A stretch of 64,000 nt of DNA from Alphaproteobacteria bacterium (GTDB lineage: Bacteria > Pseudomonadota > Alphaproteobacteria > Micropepsales > Micropepsaceae). The stretch's first letter is position 1; each line of letters starts with the position of its first letter. Positions 25,556 through 36,500 of this stretch are shown in pieces. The notes below the pieces were generated by a model. That model was given only the letters and a program-made list of their open reading frames with translations. It made no database searches and was not told the origin of the DNA. The stretch is from the NCBI GenBank assembly GCA_021325375.1, contig JAJPHG010000002.1:62001-126000 (forward strand). The letters are read 5' to 3'. The translations under genes were made by a program, and so were the position numbers.

Positions 25556-26875
25556 ATGCGCGACGAAACCCTCTCGATCCATGCCGGATACGACACCGAT
25601 CCCACGACGCATTCGGTCGCCGTGCCCATTTACCAGACGGTCGCATACGAGTTCGACAGCGCCGATCACGCGGCCGGCCTGTTCAACCTTGAGGTCCAGG
25701 GCAACATCTATTCGCGCCTGAGCAACCCCACGACCCAGGTGCTGGAGCGCCGGGTCGCGGCACTTGAAGGCGGCGTCGATGCCCTGTGCGTCGGCTCCGG
25801 CATGGCCGCGGTCCACTACGCCGTCGTCAACATCGCCGAGGCCGGATCGAACATCGTCACCCTGCCGACGCTGTACGGGGCGACCTACACCCTGTTCAAC
25901 TCCTTCCTGCGCAAGCAGGGCATCGATTTCCGCTTCGCCGCCAGCGACGCGCCGTGCGACGTCGAGAAGCTGATCGACGGGAATACCCGCGCCGTCTATT
26001 GCGAGAGCATCGGCAACCCGGCCGGCAACGTCGCCGACATCGAGGCCTTGGCCCAGGTCGCGCACCGCCACGGCGTCCCGCTGATCGTCGACAACACCAT
26101 CGCCACGCCCATGCTGCTCAAGCCGATCACCTACGGCGCCGACATCATCGTGCACTCGCTGACCAAGTTCTTCGGCGGCCACGGCACGACCATGGGCGGT
26201 GCCATCGTCGACAGCGGCCGCTTCGATTGGAACGCCAACGCCGAACGCTTCCCGATGCTGACCGAGCCCGAGGACGCCTATCACGGCGTCGTCTACACCG
26301 AGCATTACGGCAAGAGCGCCTATCTCGCCCGCTGCCGCACGGTCTGCCAGCGCAACACCGGCTCGGTGCTCGCGCCGATGAGCTCGTTCATGCTGCTGCA
26401 GGGAATCGAGACGCTGCCGCTGCGCATGGAGCGCCACATCAAGAACACCACGCGGGTCGCGGCCTATCTCTGGTCCCATCCGCGCGTCGAATGGTGCAGC
26501 TATACCGGCCATGTGAACGATCCCAACCACGCGCTGTCGAAGAAATATCTCGGCGGCCGCGGGCCCGCCTTCCTCACCTTCGGCGTCAAGGGCGGCTTCG
26601 AGGCCGGCAGGCGCTTCCACGACGCGCTCAAGCTCTTCAAGCGGCTGGTCAATATCGGCGACTGCAAATCGCTCGCCTGCCATCCCGCTTCGACGACGCA
26701 TCGCCAATTGACCGACGCGCAGCTCGAGCAGGCCGGCGTGAAGCCGGAGATGATCCGGCTGTGCATCGGCATCGAGCATGTCGACGACATCATCGCCGAC
26801 CTGACGCAGGCGCTTGAGGCATCGGCGGGCGAGGTCATCGAGATGGCACCCAAGCGCGCCGTCGGCTGGTCCTGA
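25556..26875 (+). CDS. metY: O-acetylhomoserine aminocarboxypropyltransferase (sulfhydrylase) MetY
   Basis: 439 residues, the length of O-acylhomoserine sulfhydrylases rather than MetB. It starts MRDETLSIHAGYDTDPTTHS, as these enzymes do. The PLP lysine lies in IIVHSLTKFFGGHGTTMGGA, and the C-terminal LACHPASTTHRQLT is conserved. It would convert O-acylhomoserine plus sulfide to homocysteine. It heads a plus-strand operon: its stop overlaps the MetA-like ATG as TGATG. Only 45 bases separate it from the divergent ThDP gene, so promoters must overlap or lie in coding sequence; no SAM riboswitch fits in that gap. Confidence 0.92.
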   Translation: MRDETLSIHAGYDTDPTTHSVAVPIYQTVAYEFDSADHAAGLFNLEVQGNIYSRLSNPTTQVLERRVAALEGGVDALCVGSGMAAVHYAVVNIAEAGSNIVTLPTLYGATYTLFNSFLRKQGIDFRFAASDAPCDVEKLIDGNTRAVYCESIGNPAGNVADIEALAQVAHRHGVPLIVDNTIATPMLLKPITYGADIIVHSLTKFFGGHGTTMGGAIVDSGRFDWNANAERFPMLTEPEDAYHGVVYTEHYGKSAYLARCRTVCQRNTGSVLAPMSSFMLLQGIETLPLRMERHIKNTTRVAAYLWSHPRVEWCSYTGHVNDPNHALSKKYLGGRGPAFLTFGVKGGFEAGRRFHDALKLFKRLVNIGDCKSLACHPASTTHRQLTDAQLEQAGVKPEMIRLCIGIEHVDDIIADLTQALEASAGEVIEMAPKRAVGWS

Positions 26876-27852
26876 TGCCCGCGATCCTGGAACGCGCGCG
26901 CGCCGGACGGCGCCTCGAAGGCCTCAAGCTCGGCATCGTCAACAACATGCCGGACGCGGCCCTGCTCTCGACCGCACGCCAGTTCCTCAACGTGATCGAC
27001 ACGGCGGCGCCGGAGCTGCGCGTCTTCGTCTCGCTTTATTCGCTGGGCGGCGTGCAGCGCAGCGATACGGGGCGGCGTCATCTGGCGGAGAATTCGTACC
27101 AGGATTTTGCGCAGCTTATGGCCGCGGGCCTCGACGCGGTGATCGTCACCGGCACCGAGCCGAAACACGCGCACCTGAAAGACGAGCCGTTCTGGAACTC
27201 GCTCGCGAACCTGCTCGACTGGCTCGACCGCGACGGACCGCCTGCCGCGTTCTCGTGCCTCGCAAGCCATGCCGCGGTGCTGCACTATGACGGCATCGAG
27301 CGCCGTCCGCTGAAGGACAAATGCTTCGGCCTGTTCGAGCATTCGACCTGCGGTCATGACGATCTGACCGTGGCCCTGCCCGCCAGCTTCCGCGTCGCGC
27401 ATTCGCGTTGGAACGAGGTGCCGGCGGAGGCGCTGGGCGAATGCGGCTACCGCATCCTCACCGAATCCCACGACGCGGGCGTGGAGCTGTTCGTCAAGCA
27501 GCGCCGCAACCGCATGCTCTTCTTCCAGGGCCATCCCGAATACGACGCGCAGACGCTCGGCCGCGAATATGTCCGCGACGTGCGGCGCTATCTGTCCGGC
27601 GAGCGCGAGACTTATCCGAACACTCCGCGCCTCTATTTCAACGCGACGGAAAAGGAATTGCTCGACCGCTTCCGCGCCCGCGCGACGGGTGAGCGCCACG
27701 CTTCGCTGATGGACCAGTTCCCCGTCCTCGCCAACCGAATCGCGCCGGGCCGCACGGTCGCGGGCACCGTCTTCGGCGCCTGGCTGCGCGAGATCGCCGC
27801 CGCAAAGCACGACGTCACGCCCGCGCTCGCAGGAGTCGGCTATGGCGCATGA
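26875..27852 (+). CDS. metA: MetA-like homoserine O-acyltransferase
   Basis: 325 residues of the MetA (homoserine trans-succinylase) family, which has a glutamine-amidotransferase-like fold. The early LKLGIVNNMPDAALLSTARQ corresponds to the MetA LKVLILNLMP segment. The catalytic Cys is in AAFSCLASHAAVLHYDG, and the His/Glu pair in FFQGHPEYDAQTLGREYVRD is conserved. It lacks the usual 30-residue MetA N-terminus and is a divergent member. Acyl donor (acetyl-, succinyl-CoA or a carrier-bound acyl) cannot be read. It sits between metY and a carrier-thioesterase gene, overlapping both (TGATG upstream, 11 bases downstream). Confidence 0.85.
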   Translation: MPAILERARAGRRLEGLKLGIVNNMPDAALLSTARQFLNVIDTAAPELRVFVSLYSLGGVQRSDTGRRHLAENSYQDFAQLMAAGLDAVIVTGTEPKHAHLKDEPFWNSLANLLDWLDRDGPPAAFSCLASHAAVLHYDGIERRPLKDKCFGLFEHSTCGHDDLTVALPASFRVAHSRWNEVPAEALGECGYRILTESHDAGVELFVKQRRNRMLFFQGHPEYDAQTLGREYVRDVRRYLSGERETYPNTPRLYFNATEKELLDRFRARATGERHASLMDQFPVLANRIAPGRTVAGTVFGAWLREIAAAKHDVTPALAGVGYGA

Positions 27853-29044
27853 AGCGGCCCTCGAAGCGATCTGGTGCCGCGCGTTGCGGCTTCCGTCGGT
27901 CGCGCACGATGCCGATTTCTTCGACCTCGGCGGCGACTCGCTGATGGCCGTCGGCCTGTTCCTGGAGATCGAAAGCGCGCTCGGCGTGAAGCTCCCCATC
28001 ACCGCGATCTACGACGCGCCGACCATCGCAGCGCAGGTCGAACTGATCGCAGCCGAGGCCGCGCCGGGCTATCGGCATCTGGTCCTGCTCAAAGAGGGCG
28101 ACGAGACCCAGCCGCTCTTCATCGTCCACGGCGTCGGCGGAACGGTGATGGAGCTTGCGGGCCTCGGCCGCGCGCTCGACACGCACCGCGCCGTCTATGC
28201 GATCCAGGCGCGTGGACTCGACGGCGCCGAACCGCCGCTCGAATCCATCCCCGGCATGGCCGCGCTCTATGTCGACGTGATCCGCGGCAAGCAGCCGCAA
28301 GGGCCGTATCTCATCGCCGGCTATTCCTTCGGCGGATTGGTGGCGTTGGAGATGGCGCGTCTGCTCGGGCCCGAGAACGTCGCCGAGCTTTTGATGATCG
28401 ATGCCTTCGCCCATCCGCATACCTGGCCACGCAAAACGCGCCTGACGGTGCGCGCGCGCAAGCTGGCGCGGCGCGTGCGGCACATGACCCCGCGCGCGTT
28501 CGCCTCGGCGCTGAGCAGGAAATTCTTCGGGCCCAAGACCGACCGCGCGACGCATGTGAACAACTGGCTTGGCGAGGTGAACCCGAACCTGCCGCTGCCG
28601 CTCAAGCGCGCACGCATCGCGGGCGACACGGCGCTCATCGCCTACACGCCGCTTCCTTATGCCGGCCGCGCGACCTTCATCCGCGCGGGCAAGACCGGCG
28701 CCGTCTTCCCGCCGAGCGCACGCGACGTCTGGCGACGGCTGATCGGGGATATCGACATCCAGACGACCAAAGGCGACCACGGCTCGATCCTTAAGGAGCA
28801 GGTGGGGGAGCTGGCGAAGCGGGTGTCCTCTCTCCTCGCCCAACGCTCACTGTCATCCCCGGCGAGCGTCGCGCGCATTGCGCGCGGCGCGAGGGAAGGG
28901 GACCCAGGTGGATCGTTTGGCACATTGCGCGGGTTTAGTGCTCGAATCTTCCGACCTTTTCTCTCACCAACACCTGGGTCCCCTTCCCTCGCATCGACGC
29001 CTGCGGCGCCGATGCTCGCCGGGGATGACAGGAGAGCAAGATGA
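27842..29044 (+). CDS. Carrier protein-thioesterase didomain protein (NRPS-type PCP-TE)
   Basis: 400 residues. Residues 1-70 are a peptidyl/acyl-carrier domain with the phosphopantetheine serine in DADFFDLGGDSLMAVGLFLE. Residues about 85-320 are a type I thioesterase: PLFIVHGVGGTVMELAGLG, nucleophile serine in YLIAGYSFGGLVALEMARLL, and a late histidine in TTKGDHGSILKE. This PCP-TE pair is what ends an NRPS, but no condensation domain is nearby. The last 60 residues (337 on) are encoded by palindromic element B and are probably not part of the fold. An AGGAG site precedes the ATG, 11 bases inside metA. The stop overlaps the next gene. Confidence 0.88.
   Translation: MAHEAALEAIWCRALRLPSVAHDADFFDLGGDSLMAVGLFLEIESALGVKLPITAIYDAPTIAAQVELIAAEAAPGYRHLVLLKEGDETQPLFIVHGVGGTVMELAGLGRALDTHRAVYAIQARGLDGAEPPLESIPGMAALYVDVIRGKQPQGPYLIAGYSFGGLVALEMARLLGPENVAELLMIDAFAHPHTWPRKTRLTVRARKLARRVRHMTPRAFASALSRKFFGPKTDRATHVNNWLGEVNPNLPLPLKRARIAGDTALIAYTPLPYAGRATFIRAGKTGAVFPPSARDVWRRLIGDIDIQTTKGDHGSILKEQVGELAKRVSSLLAQRSLSSPASVARIARGAREGDPGGSFGTLRGFSARIFRPFLSPTPGSPSLASTPAAPMLAGDDRRAR
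28851..29030. repeat. Palindromic element family B, inside the carrier-thioesterase reading frame
   Basis: 180 bases bounded by TGTCATCCCCGGCGAGC at the left and its inverted copy GCTCGCCGGGGATGACA at the right. Nested arms AAGGGGACCCAGGTG and CACCTGGGTCCCCTT follow inside, plus GCGCGC-type dyads. The whole can fold into a long cruciform or hairpin. It lies at the 3' end of the PCP-TE gene, just before the ligase start. Unlike families A and C it is read as protein. Confidence 0.88.
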
Positions 29045-30435
29045 TGACTACCCCCACCCTCGTCTCCGAGATAGTTCCTTATTGGGCGGCGCAGGCGCCC
29101 CAGCGCATCGCGCTGCATGAGACGGCGCGGAGCTGGACTTACTCAGAGCTGAACGCAGCGATCAAAGATGCCGTCGCGCGGCTCGAAGAGCACCGCGTGC
29201 GGCCGGGCGACCGCGTGATGCTTGTCTGCGAGAACGGCGCCGGCGCGGTGGCGCTCTATTTCGCCTGCGCCGTGATCGGCGCCTGGCCCATCGTCGTGAA
29301 CGCGCGGCTCACACCGCGCGAGATCGAGGACATCCGCGCCCACAGCGCCGCGCGGCTCGTCATCCACACGCGCAACATGGCGTTCTCGCAGATCAATGAA
29401 GATTGCGCGCCGGAGGACGATCGCGACGTCGCAGCCCTCATCTACACGACCGGCACGACCGGCAAGCCCAAGGGCGTGATGCTGAGCCATGCGAACCTGA
29501 TGTTCGTGGCGCGGGCGTCGGGCGAGGCGCGCGCGCTCACCCCCGAAGACCGGGTCTTCGCCGTGCTGCCGGTGTCGCATATCCTGGGGCTGACGGGCGT
29601 GCTTCTCGGCTCGCTTCTCGCGGGCGCGTCGGTGCATCTGATCGCGCGCTTCGATCCCGCGGCCGCGATGCGTGCGCTCGAAAACGACGGTTTGAGCGTG
29701 ATGATCGGCACGCCGTCGATGTACGCGATGCTCGCCGAATATGCCGGCCGCAAGAGTAGGGCCAAGATCGCGGCGCCGCGCCTGCGCCTCATCTCCTGCG
29801 CCGGGGCGCCGCTCGACATGGCGACGAAGCAGGCGGCCCAGGCCGCGTTCGGCCTGCCGCTGCACAACGGCTACGGCATCACCGAATGCGCGCCGACGAT
29901 CACCTTGACGCCGCTGGACGCGCCGCGCGGCGATTGCAGCATCGGCAGACTTCTTCCCGATGTCGAGGCGAAGCTGGTCAACGACGAGCTCTACGTGCGC
30001 AGCCCCGGCGTGATGAAGGGCTACTACCGCGCGCCTGAAGAGACCGCCGCCGCGATCGACGGCGAAGGCTGGTTCAAGACCGGCGACCTCGCGCGCCAGG
30101 AGGACGGAAGCTGGTTCATCGTCGGCCGCGCCAAGGAGATGATCATCCGCTTCGGCTTCAACGTCTATCCGGCCGAGATCGAGGGCGTGCTCAACGCCCA
30201 CCCCGCGGTCGCGCGCTCGGCGGTGATCGGCCTCGCCAGGGACGGGACCGAAGACATCCTTGCCTTCGTCCATGCAGCGCCCGGCGCGTCGCCGACGGAA
30301 GCCGAGCTGGCGGATTTCGCCGCCACTCAACTTGCCCCCTACAAGCGTCCGACCCGCATCCGCCTCCTGGCCGAGATGCCGATGAGCCCGGCCGGGAAGA
30401 TCCTCAAGCACGAGCTGCTCAAATTGGCGTCGTAA
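29041..30435 (+). CDS. AMP-forming acyl/amino acid ligase (class I adenylate-forming enzyme)
   Basis: 464 residues, compact for the ANL superfamily. Motifs in order: ALIYTTGTTGKPKGVMLSH (P-loop A3), NGYGITECAP (A5), EGWFKTGDLA (A7), IVGRAKEMIIRFGFNVYPAE (A8) and the catalytic lysine in MPMSPAGKILKHEL (A10). It activates a carboxylate as acyl-AMP and could load it on CoA or on the neighbouring carrier protein. Closest in style to fatty-acid/aryl CoA ligases; no NRPS specificity code can be assigned. ATG at 29041 overlaps the PCP-TE stop, with GGAGAG upstream; a second ATG follows at once. Confidence 0.9.
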   Translation: MMTTPTLVSEIVPYWAAQAPQRIALHETARSWTYSELNAAIKDAVARLEEHRVRPGDRVMLVCENGAGAVALYFACAVIGAWPIVVNARLTPREIEDIRAHSAARLVIHTRNMAFSQINEDCAPEDDRDVAALIYTTGTTGKPKGVMLSHANLMFVARASGEARALTPEDRVFAVLPVSHILGLTGVLLGSLLAGASVHLIARFDPAAAMRALENDGLSVMIGTPSMYAMLAEYAGRKSRAKIAAPRLRLISCAGAPLDMATKQAAQAAFGLPLHNGYGITECAPTITLTPLDAPRGDCSIGRLLPDVEAKLVNDELYVRSPGVMKGYYRAPEETAAAIDGEGWFKTGDLARQEDGSWFIVGRAKEMIIRFGFNVYPAEIEGVLNAHPAVARSAVIGLARDGTEDILAFVHAAPGASPTEAELADFAATQLAPYKRPTRIRLLAEMPMSPAGKILKHELLKLAS

Positions 30436-30517
30436 ACCGCCCCCCCGCGGGCGGGAACTTCGGGAACTTTTCCGCGAATAGCGCGTTGTTCCCGCGGGTT
30501 CCGTTGAAGGCCGTGCA

Positions 30518-33500
30518 TTGCCGCGGGGCGTCACTTTGGATATTCCGCGCATCTTTGCATTGAGCCACAAGACGGTCGCGCCCGCGCCGCCGATCCGTGC
30601 CGAGCTGTTCAGCATCGAGCGACTCGAGCAGCATGCGGCCAGCCTTGCCGCCGCGCAACATGTGGTGGAAGGGCACGGACGCGGCCGGCCCATCGCGCCG
30701 CGCCTCATCGAGAATGCGCGCGTGCTGCGCGCCGCCTATCGCGACATCGTCCGCGCGACGAAGGCGTCGCAGCCGATCTCGCCCGCCGCGGAATGGCTGC
30801 TCGACAATTTCCATGTCGTCGACGAGCAGATCCGCGAGATCAGGGACGATCTGCCGCCGGGCTTCTACCGCCTGCTGCCCAAGCTCGCCGAAGGACCGCT
30901 GAAAGGCTATCCGCGCGTCTACGGCATCGCCTGGGCGGTGGTCGCCCATTCCGACAGCGCCATCGACGTGGAGAAGCTCACCCGCTTCGTCGAGGCGTAC
31001 CAGCGCGTCCAGAAGCTCACCATCGGCGAATTGTGGGCGATCGCCATCACCTTGCGCATCACCCTGGTCGAGAACCTGCGGCGCCTGGCCGAGAGCATCG
31101 TCGCGCGGCTGAACGCGGGCCAGCTCGCGGACGGGCTCGCGGAACGCATCCTGAGCGCGGACCGCGCGGCGACGGGCGCGATCCTGCGCGACCTGGACGC
31201 GGCACCGTGGTCGACCTCGTTCGCGGTCCAGCTCTCCCAGCGCCTGCGCGACCGCGATCCGGGCACGACGCCCGCGCTGCACTGGCTGAACGACAAGCTC
31301 GCCGCGTCCGGCACCAGCATCGACCAGATCCTGCGCGACGAGGTCCAGCGCCAGAGCTCCACCAACGTGACCGTGCGCAACGTGATCACGTCCATGCGGC
31401 TCATCTCCTCGGTCAACTGGGCCGAGTTCTTCGAGACGGTGAGCCCCGTCGACGCCGTGCTGCGCAAGGACAGCGACTTCGCGCAGATGGATTTCGCCAC
31501 GCGCGATCTCTACCGCCGCGCCATCGAGGAGATCGCGCGCGGAGGCGGCCGCGACGAGAGCGAGGTCGCCGCCCGCGCGCTCGCCGAGGCCAAGCGCGCC
31601 GCGCAGCGTACGCCGAAGAGTCCCCTCTCCGCGCGCGAGAGCGAGCCCGGCTACTATCTGATCGGCCACGGGCGCGAGACGCTCGAGAACGCGCTCGGCA
31701 GCCGTCCGCGGCTCAGCGCGCGCATCTTCCGCCTGCAGTACCGCATGGGCGTCATGGGCTATATCGGCATGATCGCCATCGCCACCATCGTCGTGCTCGG
31801 CGTGTCGCTGCTTGCGGTCTCGGGCGTGGGCGCGGGCGCGAAGATCCTCATCGCGCTCGCTTTCGTGGGCCTTGTCCCGGCGAGCGACGTCGGCGTCGCG
31901 ATCGTCAACCGCATCATCACCGAGCAGGTGAGCGCCATGCGCCTGCCGGCGATGGACCTGCGCGACGGCGTGCCGAGGGAACTCAGCGCGATCATCGTCG
32001 TCCCCACGCTGCTCATCGACATCTCCGGCATCCGCGAGCAGATCGAGCGCCTGGAGGTGCACCATCTCTCCAATCCGGAGGCGAATTTCACCTTCGCCCT
32101 GCTCTCCGACTGGTGCGACAGCGCGACGGAACATGATGAGGACGACGCCGAGCTTCTCGAGGAAGCCGTGCACGGCATCGCGCGGCTCAACGAGCGATAT
32201 CCCGGCGCCGGCAACACGCCGCGCTTCTATCTTCTGCACCGCAAGCGCATGTGGAACGCCGGCGAGCGCAAATGGATTGGCTGGGAACGCAAGCGCGGCA
32301 AGCTGCACGAGATGAACCGCCTTCTGCGCGGCGCCGCCGACACGAGCTTCGTCACCATCGACGGCCAGCCGCCGCTGCCCGAAGGCATCCGCTACGTCAT
32401 CACGCTCGACGCCGACACGCGCATGCCGATCGGCACGGGGCGGCGGCTCGTCGGCAAGATGGCGCATCCGCTCAACCGCCCGATCTTCGATCCCGTAAGC
32501 CGCCTCGTCACCCACGGCCACGCCATCCTGCAGCCCCGCGTGACGCCGTCGCTTCCCTTGGGCAGCGAAGGCTCGCTCTATCAGCGCGTGTTCTCCGGCC
32601 CCAACGGCCTCGACCCTTACGTCTTCGCGGTGAGCGACGTCTATCAGGACCTGTTCGAGCAAGGCTCCTTCGTCGGCAAGGGCATCTACGACGTCGACGC
32701 CTTCGAAGCGGCGCTGCACGGACAGATCGCCGAGAACACGGTGCTGAGCCATGACCTGCTCGAGGGCATCCTGGCGCGCGCGGGGCTCGCCACCGACATC
32801 GAGGTCGTCGAGGAATTCCCCTCGCGCTACGACGTGGCGGCGGCGCGCCAGCACCGCTGGACGCGCGGCGACTGGCAGCTGCTGCCGTGGATCCTGGGTC
32901 TCGGCAAGGCCGCGCATGAGGGCGTGAGCCGCACCAGGCTGCCGCTGATGGGCCGCTGGAAGCTGCTCGACAACCTGCGCCGCTCGCTCTCCGCGCCGTC
33001 GGCGCTGCTCGCGCTCCTCCTCGGCTGGTTCATGCCGCGCCGCGCCGCCGAGATCTGGACGCTGTCGATCCTTCTCACCATCGCGCTGCCGACGCTGCTT
33101 CCGGCCTTCGCGGGGCTATTGCCGGCCAAGCCCGACATCTCGCTGCGCAATCATTTCCGCGTGCTGGCGCACGATTTCGAGCTGGCCGCGATGCAGAGCG
33201 CGTTCTTCTTCACCTTCCTCGCGCATCAGGCCTGGCTGATGGTCGACGCGGTGTTCCGCACGCTGTTCCGCCTCGTCGCCGGCAGGCGCATGCTCGAATG
33301 GACGACGGCCGCGCAGACACGCAACGCCTCGACCTTCGACCGCCGCTCGCTCATCACCCAGATCGTGGCGAGCGCCGTCTTCACCATCGCGGTCGGCGTT
33401 CTGCTCGCCTTCGTGCGCCCGCATATCTGGCCAGTGTCGACGCCGCTGCTGGCGCTGTGGACGCTCTCGCCCTTCGTGGCGCGGCTGGCGAGCCTGCCGC

Positions 33501-36500
33501 CGGGCAAGGACCGCCTGCTCACGGTCGGCGCCGCCGACGCGCGCAGCCTGCGCCTGATCGCACGCCGCACCTGGAGATTCTTCGAGCGTTTCGTCCGGGC
33601 GGAAGACAATTTCCTTCCGCCCGACAATTTCCAGGAGAGCCCGGCGGACATCGTGGCCCGGCGCACCTCGCCCACCAATATCGGGCTCTATCTTCTGTCC
33701 TGCGTCGCGGCGCGCGATTTCGGCTGGAGCGGCACGCTCAAGACCGTCGAGCGGCTGGAGGCGACATTCGCCACGCTGGACAAGCTCGAGCGCTTCCGCG
33801 GCCATTTCTTCAACTGGTACGGCACCGAGGACCTTCGCGCGCTGGAGCCGAAATACATTTCCTCGGTCGACAGCGGCAATCTCGCGGGGCATCTGATCGC
33901 GCTCGCCAACGCCTGCGCCGAGATGATGGCGGCGCCGATCCAGTGCTTGCGCTGGCGCGAAGGCATCGCCGACGATCTCGGGCTGCTGCGCGAGGCGGCG
34001 CAGGCGAGCGAGCTTGCGCCCGCCATCGAAGCCCTTGCCGCGCTGCTTCCGGCGGCGCCGTTTCCCGAGCTCGCACAGGCGGCGGAAACGCTCGTGAACC
34101 AGGCGCAAGCGATCAACGGCGAGCTTCTCTTCCGCGCCGAGGCACTCAAGGATGACATCGCCTCGCACCAGCGCGACGCGGAATACCTGCGCGAGCCCGG
34201 CACCATCGCGGCACTCGCGCAGGCGGTGCCCGCGGCACGGCTCCTCTGCCACCGCCTCAAGACGCTTGAAGACGACGCCAGGAGCATGGCGCTCGCGATG
34301 GAGTTCGGCTTCCTCTTCGACGAGGACAAGCAGATGCTCTCCATCGGCTATCGCGGCAGCGACGGCACGCTGGATGCGAGCTTCTACGACCTGCTCGCCT
34401 CCGAGGCGCGGCTCGCCAGCTTCGTCGCCATCGCCAAGGGCGACCTGCCCGCCAAGCACTGGTTCCGGCTCGGCCGCGCGCTGACCCCCATCGACGGCAG
34501 CGCAGGACTGATCTCGTGGTCGGGCTCGATGTTCGAGTACCTGATGCCGTCGCTCGTCATGCGCGCGCCGGCGGGCAGCCTGCTCGCCCAGACCAACCGC
34601 CTCGTCGTGCGCCGTCAGGAGGAATACGGCCGCGAGCTGAACGTGCCCTGGGGCGTGTCGGAATCCGCCTTCAACGCGCGCAACATCGAGCAGACCTATC
34701 AATATTCGAGCTTCGGCGTGCCCGATCTCGGCTACAAGCGCGGGCTGTCGGAGAACGTCGTCATCGCGCCCTACGCGACGGGCCTGGCGGCGATGGTCGA
34801 TCCGATGAGCGCCGCGCGCAATTTCGAGCGCATGGCGCGGATGGGGGCGCGCGGGTTCTACGGCTGGTACGAGGCACTGGACTTCACGCGCTCGCGCGTT
34901 CCCGAAGGCGCGCGCTACGAGATCGTGCGCTGCTACATGGCGCACCATCAGGCGATGACGGTGCTCTCCATCGCCAACGCGCTCAACGACGGCGCGATGC
35001 GCGCGCGCTTCCACGCCGAGCCCATCGTGCAGGCGGCCGAGCTTCTGCTGCAGGAACGCATGCCGCGCGACGTGGCGCTGGCCCATCCGCCGCCCGAGCA
35101 GCTGGCGACGACGCCCGAGGCCCTGCTCATCCCCGAGGCGCAGCGCCGCTACACCAGCGCCCATTCGCGCGTGCCGCGCACCCAGCTCATGTCCAACGGC
35201 CGCTACAGCGCGATGCTGACCGCGGGCGGATCGAGCTACAGCCGCTGGCGCGACATAGCGATCACGCGCTGGCGCGAGGACGTGACGCGCGACGATTGGG
35301 GCACCTACATTTTCCTGCGCGACGCCAAGAGCGGCGAGACCTGGTCGGCCGGCTACCAGCCGGCGGGCACGGAACCGGATTCCTACGAGGTCACGTTCAG
35401 CGAGGACCGCAGCGAGATCGTGCGCCGCGACGGCACGATGACGACGACGCTGGAGATGATCATCTCCGCGGAAGACGACGCGGAGGTCCGCCGCGTCTCG
35501 CTCACCAATCGCGGCCTGCGCGAACGCGAGATCGAGATCACCTCCTATGCGGAGCTCGCGCTCGCCCGCCAGGCCGACGACGTGGCGCATCCCGCTTTCG
35601 CCAAGCTGTTCGTCGAAACCCAGTTCGACACCGGCCTCGGCGCGATCTTGGGGACCCGCCGGCGCCGTTCCGCGTCCGATCCGCAGGTCTGGGCGGCGCA
35701 TCTTTCCGTCGTCGAGGGCGAAGGCGTCGGCGACGTGCAGTTCGAGACCGACCGCGCCCGCTTCCTCGGCCGCGGCCAGACGATCCGCAGCCCGTCGGCG
35801 ATCGTCGACGGCTGGCCGCTCTCGAACACCTCCGGCCCCGTGCTCGACCCGATCTTCAGCCTGCGCCGGCGCGTGCGCATCCCGCGCGGCGCCACGGTGC
35901 GCATCTCGTTCTGGACGATGGCGGCGGAGACCCGCGAGGCGGTGCTCGACCTCGCCGACAAGCACCGCGACGCGCAAGCTTTCGAGCGCGCGGCGACGCT
36001 CGCCTGGACGCAGGCGCAGATCCAGCTGCGCCATCTGGGCATCGGCGCCGACGACGCGCATCTCTATCAACGCCTCGCCAATCACGTCCTCTATACCGAT
36101 CCCGTCCTGCGCCCGCCGCCGGACGTGCTGCGCCGCGGCGCGCGCAAGGTCTCGACCTTGTGGGCGAACGGCATCTCCGGCGACCGGCCCATCGTGCTGG
36201 TGCGCATCGAGGACGAGAACGACCTGGCGCTGGTGCGCCAGCTCCTGCGCGCGCACGACTATTGGAAGATGAAGCAGCTCGCGGCCGATCTGGTGATCCT
36301 GAACGAGCGCGCGACGTCCTACGCGCAGGACCTGCAGCAATCCCTCGACGCCATGGTGCGCGCCAACCAGGCGACACCCAGGCTTGCGGGCGACGAGGTG
36401 AACGGCCAGGTCTACCTGCTGCGTGCCGACACCATCCCGGCGGAGACCCGCGCGCTGCTGCTCTCGGCGGCGCGCGCCGTGCTCACGGGCGGCGCGGGAA

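Noticed and set aside
25511..26779. Upstream extension of the ThDP-enzyme gene across metY
   Set aside because: The extension is antisense to the well-supported metY and shows no homology; the conserved protein starts at the ATG at 25510.
27842..30435. Interpretation of the carrier-thioesterase and ligase as part of a modular NRPS
   Set aside because: There is no condensation domain or multimodular gene; the genes are compact, free-standing and coupled to metA.
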